Below, piece by piece: positions 35,372 through 46,903 of a DNA stretch of 64,000 nucleotides; position 1 is the stretch's first letter; the number at the start of each line of letters is the position of its first letter. A program made the position numbers and the translations under genes. A model generated the notes under the pieces. That model was given only the letters and a program-made list of their open reading frames with translations, had not been told where the DNA came from and made no database searches. Origin of the DNA: Phaeosaccion multiseriatum (Eukaryota; Ochrophyta, other classes); contig OZ218954.1 in NCBI GenBank assembly GCA_965112735.1, forward strand, positions 1,922,001 through 1,986,000, in the 5' to 3' direction.

Positions 35372-36747
35372 TCAGAGGCCATCCTTCATGTCTCTGAGCC
35401 GCTGAGGGAGGAGAGGAAAGGGGGCAGGGGGAGGAGGAGGAGGAGGAGGAGGAGAGAGGGGAGGAGGGGGAGAGGGAAGCGGCAGGGGTAAACGCAATGA
35501 GAGAGGGGGGCAAACGGGAAAACTCAATGAGAGAGGGAGACAGGACACAATTGGGGGAGGGTAAGAGGGCGGGCGGGAGGACAGGGGGAGGGGGAGGGGG
35601 AGGGAGGGGAAGGGCCAGCCACGTCCGGCACAAAAGTATTGTAAGACCAGACTTTAGCGACGCAGTTAGTCAGTTCCTCCCCCCCCCCCCCCTTCCCTGC
35701 TTCCCTGCTTCCTTGCCCTGCCTATCCTCGTAATAGCACCACCACGACACCTCACCTGTAGGGTCTGCGCCGGGGTGGCGTCGTCGCCAAGCCCAGTCTT
35801 GGCTCGGATGGCGGCATTGTTGACACGCAAAAAAGGGTTGGTGACCAGCTCCTTGGCGATCCTGGCAAGGCATCGGCACGCGCATCGAGGTCAGGCATGG
35901 ATCGAGGTCAGGCATGCACGATGGCAATTTTCAATGGGGACGAATCACCGAGCCAATTCATTTCCCGTTTACCCCCCCCTGTGCCGTAACAAGGCGTAAG
36001 TAAGCGTAAGTAAGCGGGCATGTACAGACCAAAAACTCAAGGCCTCGAGGCAAATGTCCCACTCCATGTCCTCCTCTCCCCCCCCACCGCTGCCGCTGCT
36101 GCTGCTGTATTACCAACTGCTGTACCACCAACTGCCGCTGCTGCTGCTGCTGCTGCTTCTTCTCCTCCTTGACTCACGTGCTGGGGATGGTGAAGTGACC
36201 GTTTATTCTTTGCCTTTCGGCCCATGCCACTGCAGCCTTCAGCTCCTCGTTATCTGTCGAGAGCGAGCGGATTGCCACAAGCAGTAGAAGCAGAGTGCAT
36301 CTGTCAGCGTTTTGGTGGCTGCAACAAACGCTAAGAGGTAGGCAGTCCCACACGCGGGGCAATATCACGAGAGATGACATTCACTGGTGACCCTGAGGCT
36401 GGAGGGAGCCCTGTCTGTCTGTGCCTGCCTGTGCACACACCAGGGTCGATCTTGGAGGCGAATTTGTAGTTACTCAGTGTGTATTCGTGGCCGCAGTACA
36501 CCTTCGTGTCCGGAGGTAACTATGGTGGAATTTGAATTGAAGATGGGAGATCAGAGGCGGTGGGAGGGAGGGAGACATGAGAGAAGCGAGGGCGGGTCAG
36601 GCGGGTTTCCGTGTTGGTGTGCTAATGCCTTTGGCACATGCCGACGCAGAGACAGCACCCACCTCGGAGAGCTTGGTAAGCGATGGATACACGACGTCTC
36701 CAGTACCTTCAAAGAACTTGCCAACCCTGAGTGCGAGGTAGAGAAAT

Positions 36748-36778
<31 letters not shown>

Positions 36779-37721
36779 AGGAGGAGGAGGCGAGGTAGAG
36801 GAGTGAGGAAGAGAGAGGAGGAGGAGGCGGAGGAGGCGGCGGAGGAGGAGGAGGAGGAGGCGAGGGTCTCTGCGTCTACTAACCCGCCGACGAAGAGGGT
36901 ATCCCCCGTAAACACGGCGTTTTGGTCTCCCTCCACAGCGTAGTAGCAAATATGGCCCATTGTGTGGCTGTGAGCATGCGCATAGAGGCAGACAAGGACA
37001 GAGAAAGAGGAGAGAGAGAGAAGAGAAGTCCAGAATGGGGAGATCGTGAGGGAGGCGAACTTACTACTGGCACCACAGACCCCACACTCAAGCACACACG
37101 CCTTCACTGCCCATGCTGGGCGCTGCAAGAGTGGCGAATGCAGGAGCAGAGAGGGTCCAGGATCAAGACAGCCCCCTGTCATGCGGTGCTTTCGTGCCGT
37201 CCACTGCTCTGCACTCACCCAGGCGTATGGAGGCACTTGACCTGGATGCCCCCCTCCTCTCCCGCAATGGTGAGCACATCCCCGTCCTCCACCAGCCTCG
37301 TGCAGGCCTCCACGTGCTCTGTCTTGCCGCCAAGCACGCTCACCCCCGGGACCAGCTTCGCGAGCTTGGAGTTTCCGCCGGAGTGGTCCTGATGTGGAGC
37401 GCATTAGAATAGAGACACATTCCCCTCCTTCCCTCTCTTCCACTTACCCAGTGCTTGTGTGTGGCCAACAGCGTTGTGATGGTAACGCCTTCCTCCTCTG
37501 CCGCTTTGAGGATCTGCGGATCCAAATAGAGAGTAGACGATGAGGATGTGTGCAAAGAGGAGGAGGAGGAGGAGGAGAGGAGGAGGAGGAAACCCTTTTC
37601 TTTCTTTTTGCCTTACCTTCTCTGGTTCGGCTGGATCGATCACCGCCGCTAGCCTTGAAGGCTCATGGATAAGAAGGTACCCATAGTTGTCTTCGAGCAA
37701 TGGGACGGAAACGACTTTCAT
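35372..37721 (-). CDS. Glyoxalase II (hydroxyacylglutathione hydrolase)
   Basis: Hydrolyses S-lactoylglutathione to D-lactate and glutathione, the second step of methylglyoxal detoxification. Nine exons on the minus strand: 37721-37617, 37513-37448, 37388-37219, 36967-36884, 36726-36663, 36519-36441, 36253-36178, 35861-35756 and 35401-35372. They total 780 nt (259 residues), the usual length of the enzyme. The metal motif THKHWDH is split by the second intron (residues 53-59). It is followed by [28 protein letters not shown] and [11 protein letters not shown], then the substrate-binding ETNPFLR-type segment ([10 protein letters not shown]) and the short tail RLRDMKDGL. No presequence is seen (starts [17 protein letters not shown]), so it is probably cytosolic. 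The last coding exon is only 30 nt. Confidence 0.95.
36102..36138 (+). repeat. Two copies of the dispersed motif in a glyoxalase II intron
   Basis: TATTACCAACTGC and TACCACCAACTGC, 15 bp apart, are embedded in GCTGCT repeats within intron 36177-35862 of the minus-strand gene. Confidence 0.75.
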
Positions 37722-37871
37722 AACAACAACAAAGTGGGTGTATTGGGGAAAGTTTGGAATGGGGTTTTACTATTACCTCCACGATCCCTCCACCCCCCAA
37801 GTCGTTCCAGGGTCCTTTTTCTCCCCTCGGGCAGACGATCGCGGACTGCCGACACACACACCAAGAAAACG
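37722..37871. promoter_or_regulatory. Probable bidirectional promoter (glyoxalase II and diacylglycerol kinase)
   Basis: Only 150 bp between the two start codons (37721 on the minus strand and 37872 on the plus strand). It must hold both 5' UTRs and control elements. No TATA box is obvious. Confidence 0.5.
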
Positions 37872-38374
37872 ATGGCAGATACGTCGCAACAGCCTGATGG
37901 AGGGGGGGGGGAGGCCCTAGCTGTGGCGGAGAAGGTCCAGCAAGAAGCGCGTCTCGCAGAAGACCAGCACGAGGGGAAGGAAACTCAGAAAGAGGAAAAG
38001 GAGAACCCAGCAGCACAGCAGATGGTCGAGGTGTCTCTCGCTGAGGAGGGAGGGGAGAAAGGGGCGGGCGCGGCAGGCGAAGAGGCGAAGGCTGTCGATG
38101 AGGGAGGAGAGGGAGTCGAGAAGGAGAAGTGGACGAACATTATCGTATTTTTCAACAGCAAGTCTGGTGGACAGGTTGGGCCCATCGTGGAGAAGGCCAT
38201 GAAGGCGCACTTACCCGCGGACAGGTATGGCAGGGCGCAAAGGGGGGGGAGAAAGGGATGCTGGTGGGCTTGCTTCCTCTCTCCCCTCTCTCTCTCTTCC
38301 CTCCGCCTTCTTTTTCACCTCCTTCTCTTGCTCCTGCCCTCTCTCTAGTCTCGTACCTCTCCCTCTCTCGCTCT

Positions 38375-38413
<39 letters not shown>

Positions 38414-40477
38414 TATATATATATATATGTGTGTTTGTGTGTGTCGCTTTCTCCCGCCTCCTCTCCTTAACCCCCCATCTCTCTCTCCACCCATGTGGCT
38501 TGTGTCCTCACTCGCCGTCCCCACCCCCCCCCTGCACACACCAATGCCCTCAGAATCTTCGATCTGGCCAAGAGTCGTAAGGAGGGCTGGAGGCCGCAGG
38601 ACAAGCTGCGATTGTTCAGGGACGTGCCGAACCTGCGCGTGCTGGCGTGTGGTGGGGACGGCACCATGGGCTGGATCTTCTCGTGTATCGATGGAGTGCA
38701 GCACGAACTGAAAATGAACAGGTACGATACGTGTTGCGCACACCTCACGCGTTGATTTGCTTCTTTCATGTGTCAACTAATTTGGTACTGACTCATAACA
38801 GACGCACAAAATGCACCAAGAAGAGCCCACTAACAACGACGTTCCGTTCCCTTCCCTTCCGTCCTTTCATGGATCAACTGCTTGGCTGGGTGGATGGGCC
38901 TGCCTCCCCCTCTTTTTGCTCCGATCACACAGATCCCCAGACGCCCCTGCGGCGAATGACATGTGCGAGTTTCCGCTGGCCATGATGCCCCTAGGGACGG
39001 GCAACGACTTGTCGAGGTCCTTCCGCTGGGGAACGCGCTTCCGCACAAAGATGCTCAAGCCTAGATTCCTTGACAAGGTCGAGAGCGCCACCACGCACAC
39101 TCTCGACAGGTGGGTGGGTGGGTGCGTGCGTGCGTGTGTCGGAGAGAGGGAGCGTATGTGGCCCAGGGGAGACGGAGAGGAATGGAGGGAGAGAGGGAAG
39201 GGAGGGGAGGACGGATGGGAAGGAAGGAGGAAAGAAAGGTGGGACGGAAGAGGGAAGGAACCACGTGGAAGGAGGCGGTGGTTAGCGTGATGGAACGCGC
39301 AGGAGGCCCTATGGCTTTGTGGTGGTAGTGCCTTTTGCGTCCACCCCTCCCCCCTTTCCCTTCAGGGTAGGTGGTGACCGTGTGTGTGTGTGTTTTTCTC
39401 ACCTTCCTACCTCGCCTTGTCTGTGAATAGCTGCCCTGCCACTTGTGGCTCGGCTGCGCTGTCGTTGGGCCGGACTGGGCTCGAACTCCTCCATCTCAGC
39501 TGCTCGTCTCTTGGTACCTTGTGTCTTGTATCGTCTCTCTCTCTCTCTCTGTGTGTGTGTGGCGGTGGTGGTGCGGCCCATCGGACGATACACAGGTGGC
39601 TCATCTGTGTCATGCCATACGATCCCGTCGGTGACAAGAAGAAAATTGAAGAAAATCTGCCCCCAACGTTCACGGTGCACTCCTACACCGAGGGGAAGGC
39701 AGGAAGGTGAGTGAGTGAGCCTTCTTGCGACAGGAGAGGACAAGGAGGGAGGAAGGAGGAGGAAGGAGGAGGAGCGACAAGGCGGACGAGTGAGGGGCAC
39801 GGAAAGCATTGGGAAAGCATGGGGTCCTGGAATCACCTCGATTCGTCTTCATCGTCTCTCAATTTGCTGACTCTCTTCCCTTTGTTCCCCTTTCTCCACC
39901 TCTGCCTACCCACCCACCTACCTACCCACCTGCCTGCCTGCCTGCCTGCCTGCCTGCCCATACGCCCGCCTGCCTGCCTGCCCCGGCTGCTGTCTATCTC
40001 CCAACCATTCGACGCGTGTCCTCTCTCTGTCCCTCACCCCATCTCCTCTTGTTCGTTTGTTTGTTGTTTTGTGTTTTCTCAGCGCGATGATTCAAGGTAC
40101 CACGTACTCGGAGGCGGCGGCATCAGAAGCTCGCAGGTTGGCACAGCAGGACCACAAGCAGAGGAAGGAGAGACAGCAGACAGAGGGAGAGGATGCACTC
40201 AATGATTCAGACTCGGACTCTGACCAAGACGACAAGGGGGAGGAGAAGAAGAAGGAAGAGGCGGAGACAGGCCAGGTGCGAAATTGTTCCCAACGACATG
40301 ACAGCCAACACGCCCACACACAACCATTGTGCCACACCACATTTGGTATCAATGTCCCTTTCAGGAGGCAACAAGAGGGATGGAGGCATATAGGCACAGT
40401 CGTGAGGCGCTCAGCGGGGCGAAGTTGGAGGAAAGCTTTTCAATTTGTCCGTCACAGTGCTTGCCGCTGTTCCCACC

Positions 40478-40509
<32 letters not shown>

Positions 40510-42932
40510 TCTCTACCACTCTCACTCTGTCTCTCACTCTATCTCTTCTCACACGTTCCCCGATTCGTGCACACTCCTATGTATGTGCCGCGCCTGCTCA
40601 TCGTACTTGGGTTGGGCCCACAGACAGTAGAGGAGGGAGGACAGGTGAAGGAGGAGGAGGCAGTCGGGATGGTCGCAGAGATTGGCGGGAAGAAGGTGCG
40701 CATGGTGGAAGTGACGGAGAATCCCCCAAAGCCGGACGAAGGTAAGCTTTAAGCTCTTGTGCCGGGCGAGGGCTTGGCTTGTTGGAGTGTGTGCTTTGGA
40801 GAGACTTTTTAATCTTCAGTCGCTCTCTAGGGCGGTGTGTGTGGTGGGAGGGAGAAGAGGGGGAGTTGCGAGGGAGGGTGGGAGGCGGGGGCTCTGACTT
40901 GACACTAGGCACTCCATCCACTGACCAGCAGCAGCCTTGACCGCCGACGGACTCATTGACGCGTTCATGTATGTGTGCGTGCGTGTGCGTAAGCGTGTGC
41001 GTGAGCGTGTGCGTGTGCGTGAGCGTGTGCGTGTGCGTGTGCGTGAGCGTTCTTTGACACGCGACACACACAAATGAATGCGCATATGAATGACGTATGC
41101 GTTCGTCTTTCCTCTGTGCCGGCGTGGGGCCTCCCTTCCATCTATCTGCTACCACCATCGTACCTACACTGCCCTCACCCTATCACCCTATCCCTGACTA
41201 CCCCACTACCCCCCACACTCCCCCCACCCCTCCATCCATCCCTCCCTCCCTCCCTCCCTCCCTCCCTCTCTCCCTCCCTCCCTCTCTCCCTTTCTCTCCC
41301 CATCTCTCTCTCCATCCCTCCCTTCCTCCCTCTCTCCCTCCCTCCCTCCCTCTCTCCCTTTCTCTCCCCATCTCTCTCTCCCTCCTTCCCTCCCCCCCTC
41401 CCTCCCTCCCAGTTCTGGACGTGCGGCCTGAACTACACCCCATGCCATCGGAGACAGTGCTAACCACTCACAACACCTGGGAAAGCTATGATGGTACGTA
41501 CGTCACTTTGATCAAACTGCTTCTTAGATCTGTCCTCCCTCCCTCCCTTCCTTCCTTCCTTCCTTCGTTCGTCCCCTTCCTTTCTTCCTCCCCTTCCGTC
41601 TCCCCTTCGTCCTTGACTCCTTCATTCATTCATTCCCTCCTCCTTCACGCACCCCCCTCCTTCCCTCCCTCCCTCCCTCCCTCCTTTCGTTCCTCCCTCT
41701 CTTCCTGCATAGGCGTGTTTTGCAACTACTTCTCACTGGGCGTGGACGCAGTGGCGGCCGGGGCCTTTCACGAGTACCGAGAAGAGCACCCCGAGAAGTT
41801 CACTTCCCCCACCAAGAACAAGCTCTGGTGAGTGAGGCAGGCATATGGGCAGACAGACAGACAGACAGGCAGGCAGGCAGGCAGGTAGACAGGCAGGCAG
41901 GCAGGTAGACAGGCAGGCAGGCAGGCAGGCAGGCAGGTAGCCAGGCAGGCAGACAGGTAGGTAGACAGGCAGGCAGGCAGGTAGACATGTGGACAGGCAG
42001 GCAGGTAAGCAGGTAGACAGGCCGGTAGGCCGGTAGGCGGTTAGTCAAGCAGTGACATTGGTCAATGATACCAGCCAGGCACCCCCCCAAGCGCTGCTTT
42101 GTCCTACGCGAAGGGAGATACCCGAAGGGAGAGGGTGTGTACCCCGGAGGCGGGTGGCCTCTGACGCGTCGTCTTCGTCGTCTTGTTTTTCACCTGTCCT
42201 GCCTGTTCTGCCCCGCCCCCCCCCCTCTTAATCCCTCGCGCTAATATTCATTTGGCGTTACCACAGGTACGTTCTCAAGGGCTTTCCGGCGGCGGGAGGC
42301 ATGCCCTGCTGCGTCCCCCCACCGGCACCTATCAAGAGGTACGTAACAGTACATAATATTACATGCCGTTGCCAGAGCTCTTCTTGTGCAGGCTCTCGCT
42401 GGCGGAGGAGGATGGGAGTAAGGTAGGAGCACCGCCCCTCCTCCTCCTCCTCCTCCTCCTCCTCCTTCTCCTCCTCCTCCTCCTCCTCCTCCTGCTGCTG
42501 CTGCTGCTGCTGATGCCGCTGTGCATCAATGTAACTGCTTTGAGGTGAAGGAGAGGAGACATCGAGAGAGGCGGCCCTGAGCCGAACCCGAAGGGGGTGT
42601 GCTCCTGCGCTCTGCGGCCCTCTGTCGTAGGTGATGTGCTTCTTCGTCTCCCTCACCCTAACCTCCCTGTTGTACTCCTTATTACTTATTATTACTTATG
42701 TCTATCTGGCTGGGCAGATATCTGACCATGCAGATCAAGCCTGTGGGCGGGGGCGAGTGGGAGGATGTGAAGCTGTCTTCAGGCTTAAGGGGGCTCATCG
42801 TGCTCAACTTGCAGGTCAGTCCCGTGCTCCATGGGAGGGGAGGGATGTGGTGCCTTCGGGTGTTACGGGTATTGAAGAGAGGATGCCAAGAGTGAGTGCG
42901 ATCTGTGGATCTTACTGCCTGCTGTATCACCA

Positions 42933-42964
<32 letters not shown>

Positions 42965-43934
42965 ACCCTAACCGACCTGGGTTTTGGGGGTGAGGAAAGC
43001 GTATCTTGTTTTTCACGTCCTTCGCCCCAACCCAATCCAATCCTTCTCCTCCACAACCTCTGTCTCTCTCTGTCCTCCCCAGAGCTACGCCGGAGGGAAG
43101 AACCTGTGGGGCGATGACAAGGGTCGATTTAAGACCGGTACGATGACAAGTTCAAGCCAGCTGTCCTGCAGCTGTCCCCGGGGTGGAGAGGGACAGGCTA
43201 AGGGCTTTCTCTTGGGTGCTGATGCCGGTGCCTTCCTGTGTCTCTTGGGTGCTGATGCCGGTGCCTTCCTGTGTCTCTTGGGTGCTGATGCCGGTGCCTT
43301 CCTGTGTCTCTTGGGTGCTGATGTCAGTGCCTTCCTGTGTCTCTTGGGTGCTAATGCCAGTGCCTTCCTGTGTCTCACTCATTTCCCTCATGCATCTCGT
43401 GTCAATGGGTCTCAATTGGTCTGTCACGTTCGCTGCGCGATGGTAGCGGATGGTAGCGTGCTTGCATCAGTGGTGTGGAGAGCCATCCATTCATCCATTC
43501 ATCCATTAATGTGTGTGTAGAATGAGATTTTGCGCTGACAGAAGCCTGGAGGGTGTCGACTCACCTGCTGCATTCCCCCCTTATCATCTCAATGCATGCT
43601 GTACCCCCCCCTCCCTCTCTCTCCCCCTCTCCTCCCTTTCTTTCTTTCTTTCTTTCTTCTGTCTCTCTCTCTTCTCTCTTTCTCTCTCTCCCTCCCTATC
43701 TTTCCTCTCTCTCTTCTCTCTCTCTCTCTCGGTGCACACAGCGCTCCCCAACGACGGTTGCCTGGAGGTGGTGGGCGTGGGCAACATTTACGGCCTCGGC
43801 ATCACGCTCGGCATGAACAAGATGGGCAAGCACGCAGCGAGGATCTGCCAGGTAAGGAGGGGAGTGCGTGCCCTGCGTGCCCTGTCTGTGTCAATGTCTG
43901 TGCTGCGAGGTCTTGGGGAGGCAGCCAATCAGGA

Positions 43935-43983
<49 letters not shown>

Positions 43984-44532
43984 TGCTCTCTCTGTGTCGA
44001 TCTCTCTCTCTCTCTCTCTCTCTGCCGTCTTCGTCAAGGGCAAGGGAAGGGCGAGGGGGTCCCCGCTGCCCATGTTGCAGTTACGGATCCCTCTCTCGAG
44101 ACCCACCGTTGCTATCGTAGAGCAGGATATCGTTGTTTTGGTCATTTGGCATTCTCCCGCTGTGCTTACTCTCTCTGCCGCTGCTTGCCCCCCTCTCTCT
44201 TCTCTCGAATATGGCGTCCTTTTTTGGATGAATGCTGCATGTTTTGCTCTCTGTGGCTATAACACCGACCCTGCTGCCGTACCCCGCCTTCCTCCCCTGT
44301 GGTGTGGTGTGCCTTTTGGACTTGGGGGGTTGGGATATATACCCAAACATCTCTGCACATACGCACAAACGCACCTTCACGCCAGGCTTCGGAGATTAAG
44401 ATCAGAATGCGCGATTCTGTGTACATGCAGTGTGACGGAGAGCCGTGGAAGCAGAACAAGGCCACAATTCACATCAAGCACTACGGCCGCAGCTCTTGCC
44501 TAGTGCAGAAGAAGAAAACGGTGAACTTCTGA
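37872..44532 (+). CDS. Diacylglycerol kinase
   Basis: Phosphorylates diacylglycerol to phosphatidic acid. Thirteen exons: 37872-38224, 38554-38721, 38933-39109, 39596-39706, 40083-40275, 40624-40741, 41413-41493, 41713-41827, 42267-42338, 42718-42814, 43083-43137, 43742-43851 and 44386-44532. They total 1,797 nt, or 598 residues, with every phase consistent. The first 90 residues are acidic and low complexity. The catalytic domain has FFNSKSGGQ, the ATP-site [11 protein letters not shown] (about residue 150) and [16 protein letters not shown] (about 195). The accessory domain has NYFSLGVDA and [12 protein letters not shown] (about 405-441), then [10 protein letters not shown] and GDGEPW-type CDGEPWKQ. 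Exon 5 (40083-40275) adds a charged, Asp/Ser- and Glu/Lys-rich insert between the two domains. I see no C1, PH or EF-hand domain, so it is a minimal enzyme of the plant cluster II/III or DGK-epsilon-like core type. Confidence 0.95.
38378..38428 (+). repeat. TA dinucleotide repeat in the first DGK intron
   Basis: About 50 bp of alternating TA inside intron 38225-38553, flanked by CT-rich sequence. Confidence 0.9.
41225..41412 (+). repeat. CCCT/CTCT pyrimidine array before a DGK exon
   Basis: Pyrimidine tetranucleotide repeats fill the last 190 bp of intron 40742-41412 and end at its acceptor. Confidence 0.85.
41845..42035 (+). repeat. CAGG/CAGA tetranucleotide repeat in a DGK intron
   Basis: Starts about 20 bp after the donor of intron 41828-42266, with units CAGG and TAGA. 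The acceptor side has a C/T tract. Confidence 0.9.
42920..42945 (+). repeat. Dispersed motif copy in a DGK intron
   Basis: GCTGTATCACCAACTGCTG sits here at the head of a GCT repeat, inside intron 42815-43082. Confidence 0.85.
43211..43375 (+). repeat. 33-bp tandem repeat, five copies, in a DGK intron
   Basis: Five units with a 33-bp period (CTTGGGTGCTGATGCC at 43211 and 43244 and onwards) in intron 43138-43741. The period is divisible by three and the array is open in several frames. Confidence 0.9.
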
Positions 44533-45158
44533 TTCTGATTCAAATCTCATTCGCTGCTGTGGGCGAAAAGTCGTCCAGCCGCTTCAAACCCATATGCCTC
44601 CATCGCTCGGGGGAGGGGCGAACGGATCGAGAACGGCCGCACGTTTAGATCTCTCCTACGGCAGGGAGGTGTTGCGCTTGTTGACTTAGGAGTGCGCTTG
44701 TTGACTTAGGAGTGCCTCGACTGAGTGGGCAGGTGGGGTGTGCGTGTATGATGCGGGCACCTCTGAGGGGGAGGGGCGGAGGCGCCTACAGACATCGAAA
44801 CAGCCATGGAACCTTTCGGGGCCGCAAAAGAAGAAAAAGAAAAGAAAGAGGCACACGACGACTCGAGAAAGGAAGGCATTAAGGCATTTGCTTCTGCGGT
44901 GAGGGTGCGTTTTGAAGAGAGGCACGGCGCCAGTGTTGGACTTTTGTTGTTGATTGCATCAGGATCCGCTCGGACACGGCATATAGAAGCATTCGATGTT
45001 CTCTTACCGACATCGACATTACATTACAGTTACACACCTCTGACTCAGACTCATTTAGGGCCTGAACTAAGAATATACATGGATCGACCCCAAATATCGG
45101 ACCAAGGCCAACAGGGGATACATTTTTTTTAATTAAAAACATGCGTGTTGTTTTGGGA

Positions 45159-45191
<33 letters not shown>

Positions 45192-45340
45192 CTGCTGCTG
45201 CTGAAGCTTCCATGCTCGCCCCTCCCGCATGCTCTGCTCAAAGCAAAAAGCTCAATCCCTCATGTGCCGTCACCACCACCACTGGATCGGCCTCTCTCAA
45301 GGAGGGGCCAGTGCAAGGCCGTTACATTACAAATATTCAC
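44533..45340. other. Intergenic region between convergent DGK and the phosphodiesterase
   Basis: Two 3' UTRs, a short duplicated TGTTGACTTAGGAGTGC (44680-44715) and a CTG repeat (about 45160-45200). No coding sequence recognised. Confidence 0.6.
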
Positions 45341-46851
45341 TCATGCCATGTCCTTGTAGCACTGGATACTCACGTCATTTCGACACGCCCTAGCCACACA
45401 ATCCTCCACGCTGATTGGATAGAAGCGGACAACAGAGATACGAGAATGGCATGGGTGGTGATGGTGGGGGGGGAGGGGAATGAGGAGGAGGGGGAGGAGG
45501 ACGAGGAGGAGGAGGAGGAGGGAGGAGGGAGAGGCGGAGGAGGAGGAGGGAAAGGAGGGAGAGGCGGAGGAGGAGGATGAGGAGGGGGAGAAGGAGGAGG
45601 AGGAGGGGGAGGAGGAGGAGGGGAGGAGGAGGAGGCGCTGGAGGAGGAGGCGCAGGAGGAGAAGCAGCCGCAGCAGGAGCAGCAGCAGGAGGAGGCGGAG
45701 ACGGAGGAGAACGAGGAAGAGGCGGAGGAGGGGAGGAGGAGGGGGAGGAGGAGGAGGAGAACGAGGAGGAGGAGGAGGAGGAGGAGGAGGAGGAGGAGGA
45801 GGAGGAGGAGGAGGAGGAGGAGGAGGAGGAGGAGGAGGAGGAGGAGGAGGAGGAGGAGGAGGAGGAGGAGGAGGAGGAGGAGGAGGAGGAGGAGGAGGAG
45901 GAGCAGGACCGTGGAGGAGGAGGAGCAGGACCGTGGCAAGAACGCGCCAACGATACCGGGGGGCGGCGATAGTACAAGCAAGCTCACCTCTGCTTGGTGC
46001 CGACCGCCTGAGTGTCGCACAGCTGCAGCACATCGGTGCGATAGAGGCCCCTTATGAGCGCTGTGTAGTGTGCCGCCAGGAAGGGATCTCTCTATGTTGG
46101 CAGACACAACACACAGACAAGAAGGGGGGGGGGGCAGCTTCAGGAAGGGAGCAAAAGCAACAAAGGGGCAAGCACCACACAGGGGAAGAGATGAAGGCTG
46201 AGAGGAGAGGAGGGCCATGTGTGTCAGCTGAGGGGGGGGAGGAGGCCAGTCTGTTGATTGATTGTCGTGTCTTACATCAAGTTCGGCAGACGCCAGGGCG
46301 ATGGAGGGGGCAGAGGCATCCGGAGTCGCGTACGTGTCCTGTAGAGAGAGTAGAGGGCAGGCGGATGGACAGGCAGCGAGCAGGAGCAGCAGTTGGTGAT
46401 ACAGCAGAGCGCTTGGCCTTTTGTTGAGCACTTGGCAGGTCGCTGTACGCTCTCTGTGCGTTTCCACCCGCCCATACAAAGCGTGCTCGAGCGTTATCAA
46501 ATCCGTTACCTTGAAACTGTAAAGCGGCTTCCATGCAGAAACAAGAGCGGAGGAAATGGAGGCAGGCTCCGCGCTGGGGGCGTCGGGAACACTGGGCAGG
46601 CGAGAGACAGTGTGGGAAGGACAGAGGTGTACACAAGGGGGCAGGGACCTGCATCAGATGTAAAAGAGCACCAGCAAGAGCACAAAAGTAGCGCTTGATA
46701 CTTCGGCTGGGGTGGGCCGGGGTAGAAAGCGACCGGGACGGACAAGGGAAAGCTCGGGTGCTGTTATGCGACCCTCAGCTCCTGATGTGTGTAGCTCACG
46801 GGCCCACAGGGGTTAGATCGCAACTGGCACCGACTTACAACACGAACTGTG

Positions 46852-46903
<52 letters not shown>

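Noticed and set aside
45370-46500. Long poly-Leu, poly-Ser, poly-Pro and poly-Glu frames over the GAG array
   Set aside because: Trinucleotide-repeat artefacts in the last intron of the phosphodiesterase gene.
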